Positions 43,315-54,045 of a stretch of DNA of 64,000 nucleotides are shown here, in pieces; within the stretch, counting starts at the first letter, position 1, and the number at the start of each line of letters is the position of its first letter. This stretch comes from Dietzia aurantiaca. Lineage in GTDB: Bacteria; Actinomycetota; Actinomycetes; Mycobacteriales; Mycobacteriaceae. The stretch is taken from NCBI RefSeq assembly GCF_021033825.1, contig NZ_JAIFXZ010000001.1, positions 1-64,000 of the forward strand, given 5' to 3'. Under the pieces are notes generated by a model, which searched no databases, was not told the DNA's origin, and saw nothing but the letters and a program-made list of their open reading frames with translations. A program made the translations under genes and the position numbers.

Positions 43315-43541
43315 TTGGCATCACCCGGCGCCGCCGACAGCCCGAGCTCACGCTCACGGATGACGGTGTAGATGCGCGCGATGTCGTGTCGTACGACCCG
43401 CAGGCGACGGTTGTTGGTCAGCTGACCGGTGGCCATCTGGAAGCGCAGGTTGAACAGCTCTTCCTTGGCCTCGCGCAGGCGCGCGGTCAGCGCATCGGCG
43501 TCGAGCTCGCGCAGCTCGGGGGCGGTGATTCCACTTGCCAT
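43311..43541 (-). CDS. rpmC: 50S ribosomal protein L29
   Basis: The 76-residue protein starts [20 protein letters not shown] and contains the L29 motif [20 protein letters not shown]. It lies at the peptide exit of the 50S subunit. Its ATG overlaps the rplP stop by one base. Confidence 0.97.
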   Translation of the reverse strand: MASGITAPELRELDADALTARLREAKEELFNLRFQMATGQLTNNRRLRVVRHDIARIYTVIRERELGLSAAPGDAK

Positions 43542-43957
43542 CAGAACTGCTCCTCCCGGGTGACGATGCGGGTCTTGCACGGGAGCTTGTGCTGCGCGCG
43601 GCGCAGAGCTTCCCGAGCGGTCTCCTCGTTCGGGTACGACATCTCGAACAGGATGCGACCCGGCTTGACGTTGGCGACCCACCACTCGACGGATCCCTTA
43701 CCGGAACCCATCCGGACCTCGGCGGGCTTCTTCGTCAGCGGACGATCCGGGTAGATGTTGATCCAGACCTTGCCGCCACGCTTGATGTGGCGGTTGATCG
43801 CGATACGAGCGGACTCGATCTGCCGGTTGGTGATGTAGGCCGGCTCGAGAGCCTGGATCCCGTAGTCACCGAACGTCACCTTGGTGCCGCCCTTCGCCCC
43901 GCCCTTACGACCGGGGTGGTGCTGCTTGCGGTGCTTGACGCGCTTGGGGATCAGCAC
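43541..43957 (-). CDS. rplP: 50S ribosomal protein L16
   Basis: The 138-residue protein starts [20 protein letters not shown] and contains [20 protein letters not shown] and [20 protein letters not shown], the two L16 signatures. It helps position A-site tRNA. It lies two bases after rpsC. Confidence 0.98.
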   Translation of the reverse strand: MLIPKRVKHRKQHHPGRKGGAKGGTKVTFGDYGIQALEPAYITNRQIESARIAINRHIKRGGKVWINIYPDRPLTKKPAEVRMGSGKGSVEWWVANVKPGRILFEMSYPNEETAREALRRAQHKLPCKTRIVTREEQF

Positions 43958-43959
43958 TG

Positions 43960-44778
43960 TCAGGCCTCCTTGTTTTCTGCGGGCGCCTCGGCCGGGGCAG
44001 CCGAGCCGGCGCGGCCGGTCTCGGTGCTCGTGGCCGTGGTGCCCTGGGCGCCGGAACGACGCGGCCGACCGGCGCCACGCTCGCGGCGCGGGCCACGGTC
44101 GCCACCGCCGCGGTTGCTGGACTGGGCGAACTGGTCGGACTCGCGACGACCGCCGACGACGTCACCCTTGTAGATCCACACCTTGACGCCGATGCGACCG
44201 AAGGTCGTCTTGGCCTCGTAGGTGCCGTAGTCGATCTCGGCACGCAGGGTGTGCAGAGGGACGCGTCCCTCGTGGTACCGCTCCGAGCGGGACATCTCGG
44301 CGCCGCCGAGACGACCCGAGCAGACCACCTTGATGCCCTTGACCTGGGGCTGACGCATGGCCGACTGGATGCCCTTACGCATCGCGCGGCGGAACGCCAC
44401 GCGGTTCGTGAGCTGCTCGGCGATGCCCTGGGCCACCAGCTGGGCGTCGGCCTCGGTGTTCTTGATCTCGAGGATGTTGAGGTGGACCTGCTTGCCGGTG
44501 AGCTTCTCGAGCTCGCCACGCAGGCGGTCGGCCTCGGCGCCACGACGACCGATCACGATGCCCGGGCGGGCGGTGTGGATGTCGACGTGGACCCGGTCAC
44601 GGGTACGCGAGATGTCGACGCCCGAGATGCCGGCCCGCTCCATGCCCTTGGACAGGAGCTCGCGGATCTTGATGTCCTCGGCGACGTAGTCAGCGTACTG
44701 CTTGTCGGCATACCACTTGGACGTCCAGTCCGAGGTGATGCCGAGACGGAAGCCGTGCGGCTGGATCTTCTGTCCCAT
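43960..44778 (-). CDS. rpsC: 30S ribosomal protein S3
   Basis: The 272-residue protein has the KH domain ([20 protein letters not shown]) and the C-terminal S3 domain ([20 protein letters not shown] type). A tail of about 60 residues rich in Arg, Gly, Ala and Pro extends beyond the family core, as in other Actinobacteria. The ATG directly abuts the rplV TAA. Confidence 0.98.
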   Translation of the reverse strand: MGQKIQPHGFRLGITSDWTSKWYADKQYADYVAEDIKIRELLSKGMERAGISGVDISRTRDRVHVDIHTARPGIVIGRRGAEADRLRGELEKLTGKQVHLNILEIKNTEADAQLVAQGIAEQLTNRVAFRRAMRKGIQSAMRQPQVKGIKVVCSGRLGGAEMSRSERYHEGRVPLHTLRAEIDYGTYEAKTTFGRIGVKVWIYKGDVVGGRRESDQFAQSSNRGGGDRGPRRERGAGRPRRSGAQGTTATSTETGRAGSAAPAEAPAENKEA

Positions 44779-45207
44779 TTAGCGGGCACCTCCCTGGTTG
44801 CGACGTCCCCGGCCGGCACCGGCCTTGTCGGGCACGCTGGTCACCTCGATGGTGATGTGGCTCGTGCGCTTACGCACGCGGAACGCACGACCCTGTGCAC
44901 GCGGCTGAAACCGCTTGAGCGTCGGGCCCTCGTCGGCGTACGCCGTCGAGACGACCAGGGTCCGGGGATCCAGGTCGAGGTTGTTCTCTGCATTGGCGAT
45001 CGCAGAGGCCAGGACCTTGGCGACGGGCTCGCTGGCGGACTGCGGGGCGAACCGCAGCGTGTTCAGCGCGTCGGCAGCGTCCTTGCCACGGATCAGGTCG
45101 ATCACGCGACGCGCCTTCATGGGCGTGACGCGGACGAACTTCGCGGTCGCGCGGGCCGTCAGGTTCTGATCGGCCTGCTGCTCGTTCTGCTGGGTATCAG
45201 TGCTCAT
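44779..45207 (-). CDS. rplV: 50S ribosomal protein L22
   Basis: The 142-residue protein has an N-terminal Gln-rich extension ([13 protein letters not shown]) before the L22 core ([20 protein letters not shown]) and the long beta-hairpin that lines the exit tunnel ([20 protein letters not shown]). The start overlaps the rpsS stop by 4 bp. Confidence 0.98.
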   Translation of the reverse strand: MSTDTQQNEQQADQNLTARATAKFVRVTPMKARRVIDLIRGKDAADALNTLRFAPQSASEPVAKVLASAIANAENNLDLDPRTLVVSTAYADEGPTLKRFQPRAQGRAFRVRKRTSHITIEVTSVPDKAGAGRGRRNQGGAR

Positions 45208-45485
45208 CGACGCTTACTCTTCCGATCGTCCTTGATGTGCCCCTTGAACGTGCGCGTCGGCGCGAACTCGCCGAGCTTGTGACCCACCATCGAGTCGGAC
45301 ACGAACACGGGCACATGCTTCCGGCCGTCATGAACGGCAAACGTGTGTCCGATGAAATCGGGCAGGATCGTCGAGCGACGCGACCAGGTCTTGATGACCT
45401 GATGAGTGCCCTTGTCGTTCTGCACGTCCACCTTCGCGAGGAGGTGTTCGTCGACGAACGGACCCTTCTTGAGACTACGAGGCAT
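45204..45485 (-). CDS. rpsS: 30S ribosomal protein S19
   Basis: The 93-residue protein starts [20 protein letters not shown] and has the S19 signature [20 protein letters not shown] near its end. It binds 16S rRNA in the head with S13. It lies 14 bp after rplB. Confidence 0.98.
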   Translation of the reverse strand: MPRSLKKGPFVDEHLLAKVDVQNDKGTHQVIKTWSRRSTILPDFIGHTFAVHDGRKHVPVFVSDSMVGHKLGEFAPTRTFKGHIKDDRKSKRR

Positions 45486-45499
45486 CCTAGTTTCCCTCC

Positions 45500-46336
45500 T
45501 TAGCGCTTCTTGCCGGTGCGACGGCGACGGACGATAAGACTGTCACTCGCCTTGTTGGGCTTGCGGGTACGTCCCTCAAGCTGTCCCCACGGGCTGACGG
45601 GGTGACGTCCACCGGACGTCTTACCCTCGCCACCGCCGTGCGGGTGGTCGACGGGGTTCATGACCACGCCACGGACGGTCGGGCGAACGCCCTTCCACCG
45701 CATGCGGCCGGCCTTACCCCAGTTGATGTTGATCTGCTCGGCGTTGCCGACCTCGCCGATCGTCGCCCGGCAACGGACGTCGACACGACGGATCTCGCCG
45801 GAGGGCATACGCAGCGTGGCGTAGGCACCTTCCTTACCGAGAAGCTGGATCCCGGCGCCGGCCGCGCGGGCCATCTTGGCGCCGCCACCCGGACGCAGCT
45901 CCACGACGTGCACGACGGTGCCGGCGGGGATGTTGCGGAGCGGCAGGTTGTTGCCGGTCTTGATGTCGGCGTTCGCGCCCGACTCGACCTTCATGCCCTG
46001 CTTCAGGTTGCGCGGGGCCAGGATGTACCGCTTCTCACCGTCTGCGTAGTGCAGCAGGGCGATGTTGGCGGTGCGGTTCGGGTCGTACTCGATGTGCGCG
46101 ACGGTGGCGAGCACGCCGTCCTTGTCGTTGCGACGGAAGTCGATGACACGGTACTGGCGCTTGTGCCCACCGCCCTTGTGGCGGGTGGTGATACGGCCGT
46201 GGCCGTTACGACCGCCGGTCTTGCTCAGCGGGCGCAGCAGCGACTTCTCGGGCGTCGAGCGGGTGATCTCGGCGAAGTCCGAGACGCTCGAGCCGCGACG
46301 ACCGGGGGTCGTGGGCTTGTACTTGCGGATAGCCAT
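45500..46336 (-). CDS. rplB: 50S ribosomal protein L2
   Basis: The 278-residue protein starts [20 protein letters not shown] and contains the conserved [20 protein letters not shown] loop near the peptidyl transferase centre. It is of normal length and lies 31 bp after rplW. Confidence 0.99.
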   Translation of the reverse strand: MAIRKYKPTTPGRRGSSVSDFAEITRSTPEKSLLRPLSKTGGRNGHGRITTRHKGGGHKRQYRVIDFRRNDKDGVLATVAHIEYDPNRTANIALLHYADGEKRYILAPRNLKQGMKVESGANADIKTGNNLPLRNIPAGTVVHVVELRPGGGAKMARAAGAGIQLLGKEGAYATLRMPSGEIRRVDVRCRATIGEVGNAEQININWGKAGRMRWKGVRPTVRGVVMNPVDHPHGGGEGKTSGGRHPVSPWGQLEGRTRKPNKASDSLIVRRRRTGKKR

Positions 46337-46367
46337 GAGGTTCTCTCGTCCTTAACTCTTCCCGCCG

Positions 46368-46670
46368 TCAGGCGGTCAGACCCGGGATCTCGATGGGCTT
46401 GCTGTCGGCCGCGAGGGTCACGATGGCGCGCTTGGTGCTCTTGCGCTGACCGAACCCGGTGCGGGTGCGCTTGCGCTTGCCCTTACGGTTTGCGGTGTTG
46501 ACGGAATCAACGGTGACGCCGAAGATCTCCTGGATGGCGATCTTGATCTGCGTCTTGTTGGCGTCCGGCGCCACCAGGAACGTGTACACGCCCTGCTCGA
46601 GCAGGCCGTAGGCCTTCTCGGAGACGACCGGGGCGAGAATCACGTCCCGGGGATCGGCGACTGTGCTCAC
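46368..46670 (-). CDS. rplW: 50S ribosomal protein L23
   Basis: The 100-residue protein starts at a GTG (46670) and reads [20 protein letters not shown], then [20 protein letters not shown]. It lies at the exit of the peptide tunnel and docks SRP and trigger factor. The GTG overlaps the rplD stop (GTGA). Confidence 0.97.
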   Translation of the reverse strand: MSTVADPRDVILAPVVSEKAYGLLEQGVYTFLVAPDANKTQIKIAIQEIFGVTVDSVNTANRKGKRKRTRTGFGQRKSTKRAIVTLAADSKPIEIPGLTA

Positions 46671-47356
46671 TTGTCGGCCTCCTTCGCAGCCTTGCCGGCG
46701 AGGATGCGACCCGCCTGCGTGACGAACGCGTCCAGAGTCTCGACCGTGAACACGACGTCGTCGGCGTTGAGGACGTCGTAGGTGTTGAGCTGATCCGGAG
46801 CGATCGGGTGGACGTGATCGAGGTTGGCGACCGAGCGCCACGCAGCGAGGTCCTCACGACCCACCACGATCAGGAACTTCTTGCGGTCGGACAACGACGC
46901 CAGGAACGTCCGGACGCCCGAGGTCGACGGCTTCTGCCCCTCGATGAACTCGGTCACGACGTGGAGCCGCTCGCTGGCAACCCGGTCGGACAGGGCTCCG
47001 CGCAGGGCGGCGGCCTTCATCTTCTTGGGCGTGCGCTGCGAGTAGTCCCGCGGCTTCGGACCGTGGACGGTGCCACCGCCGGTGTACGCGGGTGCGCGGG
47101 TCGAGCCCTGGCGCGCGCGGCCGGTGCCCTTCTGACGGAACGGCTTGCGGCCACCGCCGCGCACCTCGCCACGGGTCTTGGTCGAGTGGGTGCCCTGACG
47201 TGCGGCGGCCAGCTGGGCCACCACGACCTGATGCATCAGCGGCAGGTTGGGCTCGACACCGAAGATCTCGGCGGGGAGCTCGACGGCACCGTCGGTCTTC
47301 CCGGCCGGAGTACGGACGTCGAGCTTGAGGTTCACGGTCTTCTCCGTGGTGGTCAT
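46667..47356 (-). CDS. rplD: 50S ribosomal protein L4
   Basis: The 229-residue protein has the L4 loop that reaches the exit tunnel ([20 protein letters not shown]) and the RNA-binding body. In some bacteria L4 feeds back on its own operon. The start overlaps the rplC stop by 4 bp. Confidence 0.98.
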   Translation of the reverse strand: MTTTEKTVNLKLDVRTPAGKTDGAVELPAEIFGVEPNLPLMHQVVVAQLAAARQGTHSTKTRGEVRGGGRKPFRQKGTGRARQGSTRAPAYTGGGTVHGPKPRDYSQRTPKKMKAAALRGALSDRVASERLHVVTEFIEGQKPSTSGVRTFLASLSDRKKFLIVVGREDLAAWRSVANLDHVHPIAPDQLNTYDVLNADDVVFTVETLDAFVTQAGRILAGKAAKEADK

Positions 47357-48018
47357 GCGCGCGCACCGCCCTTCACTGCGGAACGGACCATCACGAGGCC
47401 GCCGTTGCGACCGGGGATGGCACCCTTGATGAGGAGGACGCCGGCCTCGGCGTCGACCTTGTGGACCTTGAGGTTCATGGTGGTGACCCGCTCGTTACCC
47501 ATGCGGCCAGCCATCTTCTTGCCGCGGAAGACGCGACCCGGGGTGGCTGCGCCACCGATCGAGCCCGGCTTGCGGTGGACGGCCTGGGTACCGTGCGACG
47601 CGCCCTGACCGGCGAAGCCGTGACGCTTCATGGTGCCGGCGAAGCCCTTGCCCTTGGACGTTCCGGTGACGTCGACGAAAGCGCCGTCCTCGAACACGTC
47701 CGCGCCGAGCTCCTGGCCGATCTCGAAGCCGGCGGCCTGCTCGGCGTTCTCGAGGCGGATCTCCGCGACATGGCGGCGCGGGGTGACCCCGGCCTTCTCG
47801 AACTGACCCGCGACAGGCTTGGTGACCTTGCGGGGGTCGATCGCGCCGAACGCGATCTGGACGGCGTTGTAGCCGTCGGTCTCTTCGGTACGAATCCCGG
47901 TGACGACGCACGGCCCGGCCTTGACGACGGTGACCGGAACCACCCGGTTGTTCTCGTCGAAGACCTGGGTCATGCCGAGCTTGGCGCCCAGGATGCCCTT
48001 GATCTCGGTGTTACTCAT
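47353..48018 (-). CDS. rplC: 50S ribosomal protein L3
   Basis: The 221-residue protein starts [20 protein letters not shown] and has the central extension [20 protein letters not shown] that reaches the peptidyl transferase centre. It follows rpsJ after 52 bp. Confidence 0.98.
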   Translation of the reverse strand: MSNTEIKGILGAKLGMTQVFDENNRVVPVTVVKAGPCVVTGIRTEETDGYNAVQIAFGAIDPRKVTKPVAGQFEKAGVTPRRHVAEIRLENAEQAAGFEIGQELGADVFEDGAFVDVTGTSKGKGFAGTMKRHGFAGQGASHGTQAVHRKPGSIGGAATPGRVFRGKKMAGRMGNERVTTMNLKVHKVDAEAGVLLIKGAIPGRNGGLVMVRSAVKGGARA

Positions 48019-48070
48019 CTGTTCACTGTCTCCGCTGCACGTTGCTTGCTGACCGCTACGCGGTCGGAGG

Positions 48071-48376
48071 TCACTGGATGTTGACGTCGACGCTGGCAGG
48101 CAGGTCGATACGCATGAGCGCGTCCACGGTCTTGGGCGTGGGGTCGAGGATGTCGATCAGCCGCTTGTGGGTACGCATCTCGAAGTGCTCACGCGAGTCC
48201 TTGTACTTGTGCGGCGAGCGGATGACGCAGTAAACGTTCTTCTCGGTGGGCAGCGGCACCGGACCGACGACGCGAGCGCCGGTACGGGTCACCGTCTCGA
48301 CGATCTTGCGCGCCGAGGCGTCGATCGCCTCGTGGTCGTAGGCCTTGAGCCGGATGCGGATCTTTTGTCCCGCCAC
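48071..48376 (-). CDS. rpsJ: 30S ribosomal protein S10
   Basis: The 101-residue protein starts at a GTG (48376) and reads [20 protein letters not shown], then [20 protein letters not shown]-type sequence. It is a 30S head protein and, as NusE, part of antitermination complexes. AGAGGA precedes the GTG. It is the first gene of the S10 operon. Confidence 0.98.
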   Translation of the reverse strand: MAGQKIRIRLKAYDHEAIDASARKIVETVTRTGARVVGPVPLPTEKNVYCVIRSPHKYKDSREHFEMRTHKRLIDILDPTPKTVDALMRIDLPASVDVNIQ

Positions 48377-48934
48377 TTCGTCCTCTTCTCCTCCCGCCCG
48401 TGAAGGCGGCTGTCGTGAGCGCCCTCGCCTGGCGGGGACACTGCTGTGTTCGCTTGTCATATGTGACACCGTCAAACCGTCTACCACCCGGTCTCGTGCA
48501 TCGGTGCCCGTCGTGGAGGTCCCCGGACGCGCGGCCATAGGCGCAACACGACTCAGGTGATCCAGAGGACGGGATGCCGCTCCCCGCTGGGCGAAGAAGA
48601 CGGCGGACCGATCCGCTGCCGCTGTTGACGTGTCACGACGCGTCCACGCGGTCGGGCGTGTCGCCCTCCCACTTTTCCGGCGGGTGATCGCTCACCCGCC
48701 ACGGTCGTGCTCGCCCGGCCAACCCGGCCCCTGGCGCGAGTAGAATTTACCCGCGTTCGGACGCCGCCTTGTCCGGGCAACTTCACCAGTATGCCGCACG
48801 GTAGCGCGCAGAGCAAAATCGCCCGGGACAGACCCGATACAGAGGTGCCCACCGACGCTGGGGGACCCCGCCCCGGCCCCGGTATCGTCGAAACGAGAAT
48901 CGACCTGTCGAGCCTGACCCGAGGAGCTCCCCCC
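48377..48934. other. 558-bp divergent intergenic region between rpsJ and the J-domain-like gene
   Basis: This is the longest non-coding stretch of the window. It holds a weak candidate promoter for the S10 operon (48456-48484) and an AT-rich block at 48739-48750 that reads TAGAAT on the plus strand and TAAATT on the minus strand, candidate -10 boxes in both directions. A GGCGGGTGA-TCGC-TCACCCGCC hairpin-like repeat lies near 48679-48700. No gene is supported. Confidence 0.55.
48456..48484 (-). promoter_or_regulatory. Weak candidate promoter of the S10 operon
   Basis: On the minus strand GTAGAC (48484-48479), a 17-bp spacer and TATGAC (48461-48456) are the best nearby match. A TTGACG lies inside the spacer. 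The leader to rpsJ would be about 70 bases. Confidence 0.3.
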
Positions 48935-49207
48935 GTGAACACCCGCCGCGAACCACGTGATCCCGCCGCCTACAAGAGGGACCGTCGTCAGGCCGTGCTG
49001 CGTCATCACCCGGACAAGGGCGGCGACCCGGACGAGTTGCTGCGGGCCCTCGAGGAGGTCGACCGGAGGCACGGGGTCATCGGCTCGGCACGCGGTGAAC
49101 ATTCCGCCTCGGCCGAGCAGGTCGCCGCGGTGGCGGTGACCGCGCTGGCCGGCGTGGCCGCGATCGGGCTCTCCGTGGCGATGAGCGTGCTCGGACGTCG
49201 CCGGTGA
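48935..49207 (+). CDS. Small J-domain-like membrane protein
   Basis: The 90-residue protein starts at a GTG with GAGGAG about 9 bases upstream. Residues 13-44 (YKRDRRQAVLRHHPDKGGDP, then DELLRALEEVDRRHG) match helix II, the HPD loop and helix III of a J domain, with HPD at residues 25-27. The first J-domain helix is missing and there is no zinc or client-binding domain. A single membrane helix lies at residues 63-86 with a basic end. It may recruit or tune DnaK at the membrane, or be a degenerate J protein; both are inference. It is a plus-strand insertion between tuf and rpsJ. Confidence 0.75.
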   Translation: MNTRREPRDPAAYKRDRRQAVLRHHPDKGGDPDELLRALEEVDRRHGVIGSARGEHSASAEQVAAVAVTALAGVAAIGLSVAMSVLGRRR

Positions 49208-49245
49208 CCATCTGTCCGTCCGACCCGCCGGAAGCCGACAAATAG

Positions 49246-49283
49246 AGTAAGGGGCGCCCCGCCTGAGCGGGGCGCCCCTTACT
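49246..49283. terminator. Bidirectional terminator between tuf and the J-domain-like gene
   Basis: A perfect 17-bp stem (core AAGGGGCGCCCCGC with GCGGGGCGCCCCTT) and CTGA loop lies 41 bp from the tuf stop and 38 bp from the convergent gene. The A-T pairs at its base give a U tract in both directions. Confidence 0.85.
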
Positions 49284-49324
49284 ATCTGGTCCGGTAACTT
49301 CACCCGGTCCGCGAGGTCAGACGA

Positions 49325-50515
49325 TCACTTGATGATCTTGGTGACCTGTCCGGCGCCGACGGTGCGGCCACCCTCACGGATCGCGAAGCGCAGGCCCTCG
49401 TCCATGGCGACCGGCTGGATGAGCTCGACGCTCATCTCGGTGTTGTCGCCCGGCATGACCATCTCGGTGCCCTCGGGGAGGGTCACGACGCCGGTGACGT
49501 CCGTGGTACGGAAGTAGAACTGCGGACGGTAGTTGTTGAAGAACGGCGTGTGGCGGCCGCCCTCGTCCTTGGACAGGATGTACGCCTGGCCCTCGAACGT
49601 GGTGTGCGGGGTGTAGGCGCCCGGCTTGATGACGACCTGGCCGCGCTCGACGTCCTCACGCTTGAGGCCACGGACCAGCAGACCGACGTTGTCGCCCGCC
49701 TCGCCGTAGTCGAGCAGCTTACGGAACATCTCGATGCCCGTGATGGTGGTCTTGGTGGCCTTCTCCTTGATGCCGATGAGCTCGACATCCTCGTTCACGT
49801 TGATCTGGCCACGCTCGATACGACCGGTGACGACGGTGCCACGACCGGTGATGGTGAAGACGTCCTCGACCGGCATGAGGAACGGCTTGTCCGTCTCGCG
49901 CTCGGGATCCGGGATGGAGTCGTCACAGGCCTGCATGAGCTCCAGGACCGAGTCGACCCACTTCTGCTCGCCCTCGAGAGCCTTCAGGGCGGAGATGTGG
50001 ATGACGGGGGCGTCCTCGTCGAAGTCCTGCGAAGCCAGCAGCTCGCGGACCTCCATCTCGACGAGCTCGAGGATCTCCTCGTCGTCCACCATGTCGCACT
50101 TGTTGAGCGCGACGAGGATGTACGGAACGCCGACCTGACGGGCGAGCAGCACGTGCTCACGCGTCTGGGGCATCGGGCCGTCAGTGGCGGCCACGACCAG
50201 GATCGCGCCGTCCATCTGGGCGGCACCGGTGATCATGTTCTTGATGTAGTCGGCGTGACCGGGGGCGTCGACGTGCGCGTAGTGACGCTTCTCGGTCTGG
50301 TACTCGACGTGGGAGATGTTGATCGTGATACCACGAGCCTTCTCCTCCGGCGCCTTGTCGATCTCGTCGAACGCGAACGAGTCGTTGAGGTCCGGGAACG
50401 CGTCCGCGAGTACCTTGGTGATGGCCGCGGTGGTGGTGGTCTTGCCATGGTCGACGTGACCGATGGTGCCGATGTTAACGTGCGGCTTCGTCCGCTCGAA
50501 CTTCGCCTTCGCCAC
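49325..50515 (-). CDS. tuf: Elongation factor Tu
   Basis: The 396-residue GTPase brings aminoacyl-tRNA to the ribosome. G motifs are [18 protein letters not shown] and NKCD. It begins at a GTG (50515) with AGGAGGA 7 bases upstream. It is the last gene of the str operon, 173 bp after fusA, a gap long enough to contain an additional promoter. Confidence 0.99.
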   Translation of the reverse strand: MAKAKFERTKPHVNIGTIGHVDHGKTTTTAAITKVLADAFPDLNDSFAFDEIDKAPEEKARGITINISHVEYQTEKRHYAHVDAPGHADYIKNMITGAAQMDGAILVVAATDGPMPQTREHVLLARQVGVPYILVALNKCDMVDDEEILELVEMEVRELLASQDFDEDAPVIHISALKALEGEQKWVDSVLELMQACDDSIPDPERETDKPFLMPVEDVFTITGRGTVVTGRIERGQINVNEDVELIGIKEKATKTTITGIEMFRKLLDYGEAGDNVGLLVRGLKREDVERGQVVIKPGAYTPHTTFEGQAYILSKDEGGRHTPFFNNYRPQFYFRTTDVTGVVTLPEGTEMVMPGDNTEMSVELIQPVAMDEGLRFAIREGGRTVGAGQVTKIIK

Positions 50516-50578
50516 TTGATGTCCTCCTGGACTGGTCTGTCCCCACTTCGGGTAGTGGGCACTGCTTTGTGTGGATTG

Positions 50579-50607
50579 ATCTTACTCATCGTGCCGTGGG
50601 GCACGAA
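50579..50607 (-). promoter_or_regulatory. Weak candidate promoter upstream of tuf
   Basis: On the minus strand TTCGTG (50607-50602), a 17-bp spacer and TAAGAT (50584-50579) could start a separate tuf transcript about 60 bases before the GTG. Confidence 0.3.
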
Positions 50608-50688
50608 CCGGCGGCCACCCGGAGGTTCGACCGTGCGCCGCCGGCATCGGCCCCATCCCGCCACGAGAGCGGAACGGGACCATACCGG

Positions 50689-52800
50689 TTACTCGCCGGT
50701 CGCCTTGGCGATGATCTCCTTCGACACACTCGCCGGAACCTCGGCGTAGTGGGAGAAGACCATCGAGTAGTTGGCCCGGCCCTGCGTCTTCGACCGGAGG
50801 TCGCCGACGTAGCCGAACATCTCGGACAGCGGCACGTTGGCCTTCACGACGCGGGCGCCGGAGCGCTCCTCCATCGCGTTGACCTGGCCGCGGCGGGAGT
50901 TGAGGTCGCCGATCACGTCGCCCATGTAGTCCTCCGGCGTGGTGACCTCGACGGCCATCAGCGGCTCGAGGATCACGGGCTGACACTTGCGTGCGGCCTC
51001 CTTGAAGGCCATCGAGCCCGCGACCTTGAACGCCATCTCCGACGAGTCGACCTCGTGGTAGGCACCGTCTACGAGGGTCGCCTTGACGTTGACCATCGGG
51101 TACCCGGCCAGGATGCCGTACTGCATGGCGTCCTTGATGCCCGCGTCCACGGAGGGGATGTACTCCTTGGGCACGCGGCCACCGGTGACCTTGTCGTCGA
51201 ACACATAGGTCTCGCCCTCTTCGACGGCCTCCTGATCCAGGGGCCCGAGAGCGATCTGCACCTTGGCGAACTGACCGGAACCACCGGTCTGCTTCTTGTG
51301 GGTGTAGTCGAACTTGTCGACCGAGCCCTTGATGGTCTCGCGGTAGGCCACCTGCGGCTTACCGACGTTCGCCTCGACCTTGAACTCCCGCTTCATGCGG
51401 TCGACCAGCACGTCGAGGTGGAGCTCACCCATGCCGCCGATGACGGTCTGACCCGTCTCGTCGTCCAGACGCACGGTGAAGGTCGGATCCTCCTCGGCGA
51501 GCTTCTGGATCGCGGTGCCCAGCTTCTCCTGGTCGGCCTTGGTCTTGGGCTCGATGGAGACGTCGATGACCGGGTCCGGGAACGTCATCGACTCAAGGAC
51601 GACCTGGTCGTTCAGGTCACACAGGGTGTCACCGGTGGTGGTGTCCTTGAGTCCGATGAAGGCGTAGATGTTGCCGGCCACGGCCTCCTCGACCGGGTTC
51701 TCCTTGTTGGCGTGCATCTGGAAGAGCTTGCCGACGCGCTCCTTGCGGCCCTTGGTCGAGTTGGCGACCTGGGTGCCCGGCTCGACTCGACCCGAGTAGA
51801 CGCGCACGAAGGTGAGCTTGCCGAAGAACGGGTGCACGGCGATCTTGAACGCGAGCGCCGAGAACGGCTCGTCCTTGGACGGCTTGCGCAGGATCTCGGT
51901 CTCCTCGTCGCCGACCTTGTGGCCGTGGACCTCGCCGACGTCCAGCGGGGTCGGGAGGAAGTCGATGACCGCGTTGAGCATGGGCTGGATGCCCTTGTTC
52001 TTGTACGCGGAGCCACACAGGACCGGGTAGATCTCCGAGTTGACCACGAGCTTGCGGATCGCGGCCTTGATCTCGTCGATGGTCAGCTCTTCGCCGCCGA
52101 AGTACTTCTCCATGAGCTCTTCGTCGGTCTCGGCGACCGTCTCGAGGAGCTTCTCGCGGTACTCCTCGGCCTTCTCCTGCAGGTCGGCCGGGATGTCCTC
52201 GATCGAGGCGGCGCTTCCGATCTCGGTCTTGCCACGCCAGAAGTGCGCCTTCATGGTGAGCAGGTCGACGACGCCGTCGAACGCGTCCTCAGCACCGATC
52301 GGGAGCTGGAGGATCAGCGGCTTAGCACCGAGACGATCGACGATCGTCTGGACGGTGTAGTAGAAGTCCGCGCCCAGCTTGTCCATCTTGTTGACGAAGC
52401 AGATACGGGGGACGTCGTACTTCTCGGCCTGGCGCCAGACCTGCTCCGACTGGGGCTCGACGCCCTCCTTGCCGTCGAAGACCGCGACGGCGCCGTCGAG
52501 CACGCGCAGCGACCGCTCGACCTCGACCGTGAAGTCGACGTGGCCCGGGGTGTCGATGATGTTGATCTGGTTGTCTTCCCAGAAGCAGGTGACCGCGGCG
52601 GAGGTGATCGTGATGCCACGCTCCTTCTCCTGCTCCATCCAGTCGGTCGTCGACGCGCCGTCGTGCGTCTCGCCAGCCTTACGGTTGACACCCGTGTAGA
52701 ACAGGATGCGCTCGGTCGTGGTGGTCTTACCGGCGTCGATGTGCGCCATGATGCCGATGTTGCGGACCTTGTTGAGGTCGGTCAGCACGTCCTGTGCCAC
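50689..52800 (-). CDS. fusA: Elongation factor G
   Basis: The 703-residue GTPase drives translocation. G motifs are [27 protein letters not shown] and NKMDKLGAD; the five EF-G domains are present, ending [20 protein letters not shown]. It follows rpsG by 196 bp, a long gap for the str operon. Confidence 0.99.
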   Translation of the reverse strand: MAQDVLTDLNKVRNIGIMAHIDAGKTTTTERILFYTGVNRKAGETHDGASTTDWMEQEKERGITITSAAVTCFWEDNQINIIDTPGHVDFTVEVERSLRVLDGAVAVFDGKEGVEPQSEQVWRQAEKYDVPRICFVNKMDKLGADFYYTVQTIVDRLGAKPLILQLPIGAEDAFDGVVDLLTMKAHFWRGKTEIGSAASIEDIPADLQEKAEEYREKLLETVAETDEELMEKYFGGEELTIDEIKAAIRKLVVNSEIYPVLCGSAYKNKGIQPMLNAVIDFLPTPLDVGEVHGHKVGDEETEILRKPSKDEPFSALAFKIAVHPFFGKLTFVRVYSGRVEPGTQVANSTKGRKERVGKLFQMHANKENPVEEAVAGNIYAFIGLKDTTTGDTLCDLNDQVVLESMTFPDPVIDVSIEPKTKADQEKLGTAIQKLAEEDPTFTVRLDDETGQTVIGGMGELHLDVLVDRMKREFKVEANVGKPQVAYRETIKGSVDKFDYTHKKQTGGSGQFAKVQIALGPLDQEAVEEGETYVFDDKVTGGRVPKEYIPSVDAGIKDAMQYGILAGYPMVNVKATLVDGAYHEVDSSEMAFKVAGSMAFKEAARKCQPVILEPLMAVEVTTPEDYMGDVIGDLNSRRGQVNAMEERSGARVVKANVPLSEMFGYVGDLRSKTQGRANYSMVFSHYAEVPASVSKEIIAKATGE

Positions 52801-52996
52801 GGATTCTCCCCGATCGTGAGTCGTCGGTGGCCCGTGCGGTCGGTGTCGACCGTCCGAACCGGGTCATTGTGTTGATTCCGGCTGCGCACTCTCAGCGAGG
52901 CGAGACGGGGCTTGGTCAATGATGCCACCAAGTGGGCGGCTGCGGGACCCTGGACGGGGGGTCTTGACGACGCCACCCCGCCAGGGGCCCACCGAG

Positions 52997-53467
52997 TCAC
53001 CAGCGGTAGTGCGCGAACGCCCGGTTGGCCTCGGCCATCTTGTGGGTGTCCTCGCGGCGCTTGACCGCGGCACCCAGGCCGTTCGAGGCGTCCAGGATCT
53101 CGTTGGCGAGCCGCTCGATCATGGTGTTCTCACGACGCTGCCGGGAGAAGGTGACCAGCCAGCGCATCGCGAGGGTGGTGGAGCGTCCGGGGCGCACCTC
53201 GACGGGCACCTGGTAGGTGGCGCCGCCGACGCGACGGGAGCGGACCTCGAGGGCCGGCCGGACGTTGTCCAGGGCCTTCTTGAGGGTGATGACCGGGTCG
53301 GTGCCAGTCTTCTCGCGGCAGATCTCCATCGCGGAGTAGACGATGCGCTCGGCGGTCGTCTTCTTGCCGTCGAGGAGGATCTTGTTGACGAGCTGAGTGA
53401 CCAGCGGCGAACCGTAGACCGGGTCGCTGATGAGCTGGCGCTTGGGGGCGGGACCCTTACGAGGCAT
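52997..53467 (-). CDS. rpsG: 30S ribosomal protein S7
   Basis: The 156-residue protein starts [20 protein letters not shown] and contains the S7 motif [20 protein letters not shown]. It nucleates the 30S head. Its ATG overlaps the rpsL stop by one base. Confidence 0.98.
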   Translation of the reverse strand: MPRKGPAPKRQLISDPVYGSPLVTQLVNKILLDGKKTTAERIVYSAMEICREKTGTDPVITLKKALDNVRPALEVRSRRVGGATYQVPVEVRPGRSTTLAMRWLVTFSRQRRENTMIERLANEILDASNGLGAAVKRREDTHKMAEANRAFAHYRW

Positions 53468-53838
53468 TACTTCTCCTTCTTGGCGCCGTAGCGGGAGCGG
53501 GCCTGCTTGCGGTCCTTCACGCCCTGCGTGTCGAGCGAGCCACGGATGATCTTGTAACGGACACCCGGGAGGTCCTTCACACGACCACCGCGGACGAGCA
53601 CCATCGAGTGCTCCTGGAGGTTGTGGCCCTCACCGGGGATGTAAGCGGAGACCTCGACGCCGGTGGTCAGGCGCACACGGGCGACCTTACGGAGCGCGGA
53701 GTTCGGCTTCTTGGGGGTCGTGGTGTACACACGCGTGCACACGCCGCGACGCTGGGGCGAGCCCTTGAGGGCAGCCGTCGACGTCGCCGACTTCTTGTCC
53801 TGGCGGCCCTTGCGGACCAGCTGGTTGATGGTTGGCAT
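53467..53838 (-). CDS. rpsL: 30S ribosomal protein S12
   Basis: The 123-residue protein has the S12 decoding loops: [16 protein letters not shown] with the wild-type Lys (position 43 type) and [19 protein letters not shown] with the second wild-type Lys. Substitutions at these lysines confer streptomycin resistance elsewhere; neither is changed here. It is the first gene of the str operon. Confidence 0.99.
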   Translation of the reverse strand: MPTINQLVRKGRQDKKSATSTAALKGSPQRRGVCTRVYTTTPKKPNSALRKVARVRLTTGVEVSAYIPGEGHNLQEHSMVLVRGGRVKDLPGVRYKIIRGSLDTQGVKDRKQARSRYGAKKEK

Positions 53839-53988
53839 GAACCGACTTTCTCTAGCTGGAGGCCACCGCTTTCACTGGCGACCACCGGTCACTGGGACGT
53901 TGCTCGTATCCGGACTCTCGAACACCCGTCGCCGCGCACGGGCGACCTCGTCAGCCGCTCTCGCTGGCCTACAGGGCACGATCCTCCA

Positions 53989-54005
53989 GCTCGCATACTG
54001 CGAGC
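53989..54005 (-). other. Small hairpin at the start of the str leader
   Basis: GCTCGCA-GTA-TGCGAGC forms a 7-bp stem within about 20 bases of the predicted str transcript start. It may stabilise the 170-base leader mRNA. Function is not known. Confidence 0.4.
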
Positions 54006-54015
54006 ACGATGGTCA

Positions 54016-54045
54016 AGCCTAACCGGCCTGGGGATACCGGGTCAA
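54016..54045 (-). promoter_or_regulatory. Predicted promoter of the str operon
   Basis: On the minus strand TTGACC (54045-54040), an 18-bp spacer and TAGGCT (54021-54016) form a near-consensus promoter. The -35 box overlaps the tetR stop codon. The leader before rpsL is about 170 bases. Confidence 0.65.

Noticed and set aside
50569-52875. 768-codon open frame on the plus strand opposite fusA
   Set aside because: It mirrors the EF-G codons in antisense. In DNA this rich in G and C, antisense frames stay open by chance, and the translated text is a Leu/Asp/Arg-rich shadow with no domain.
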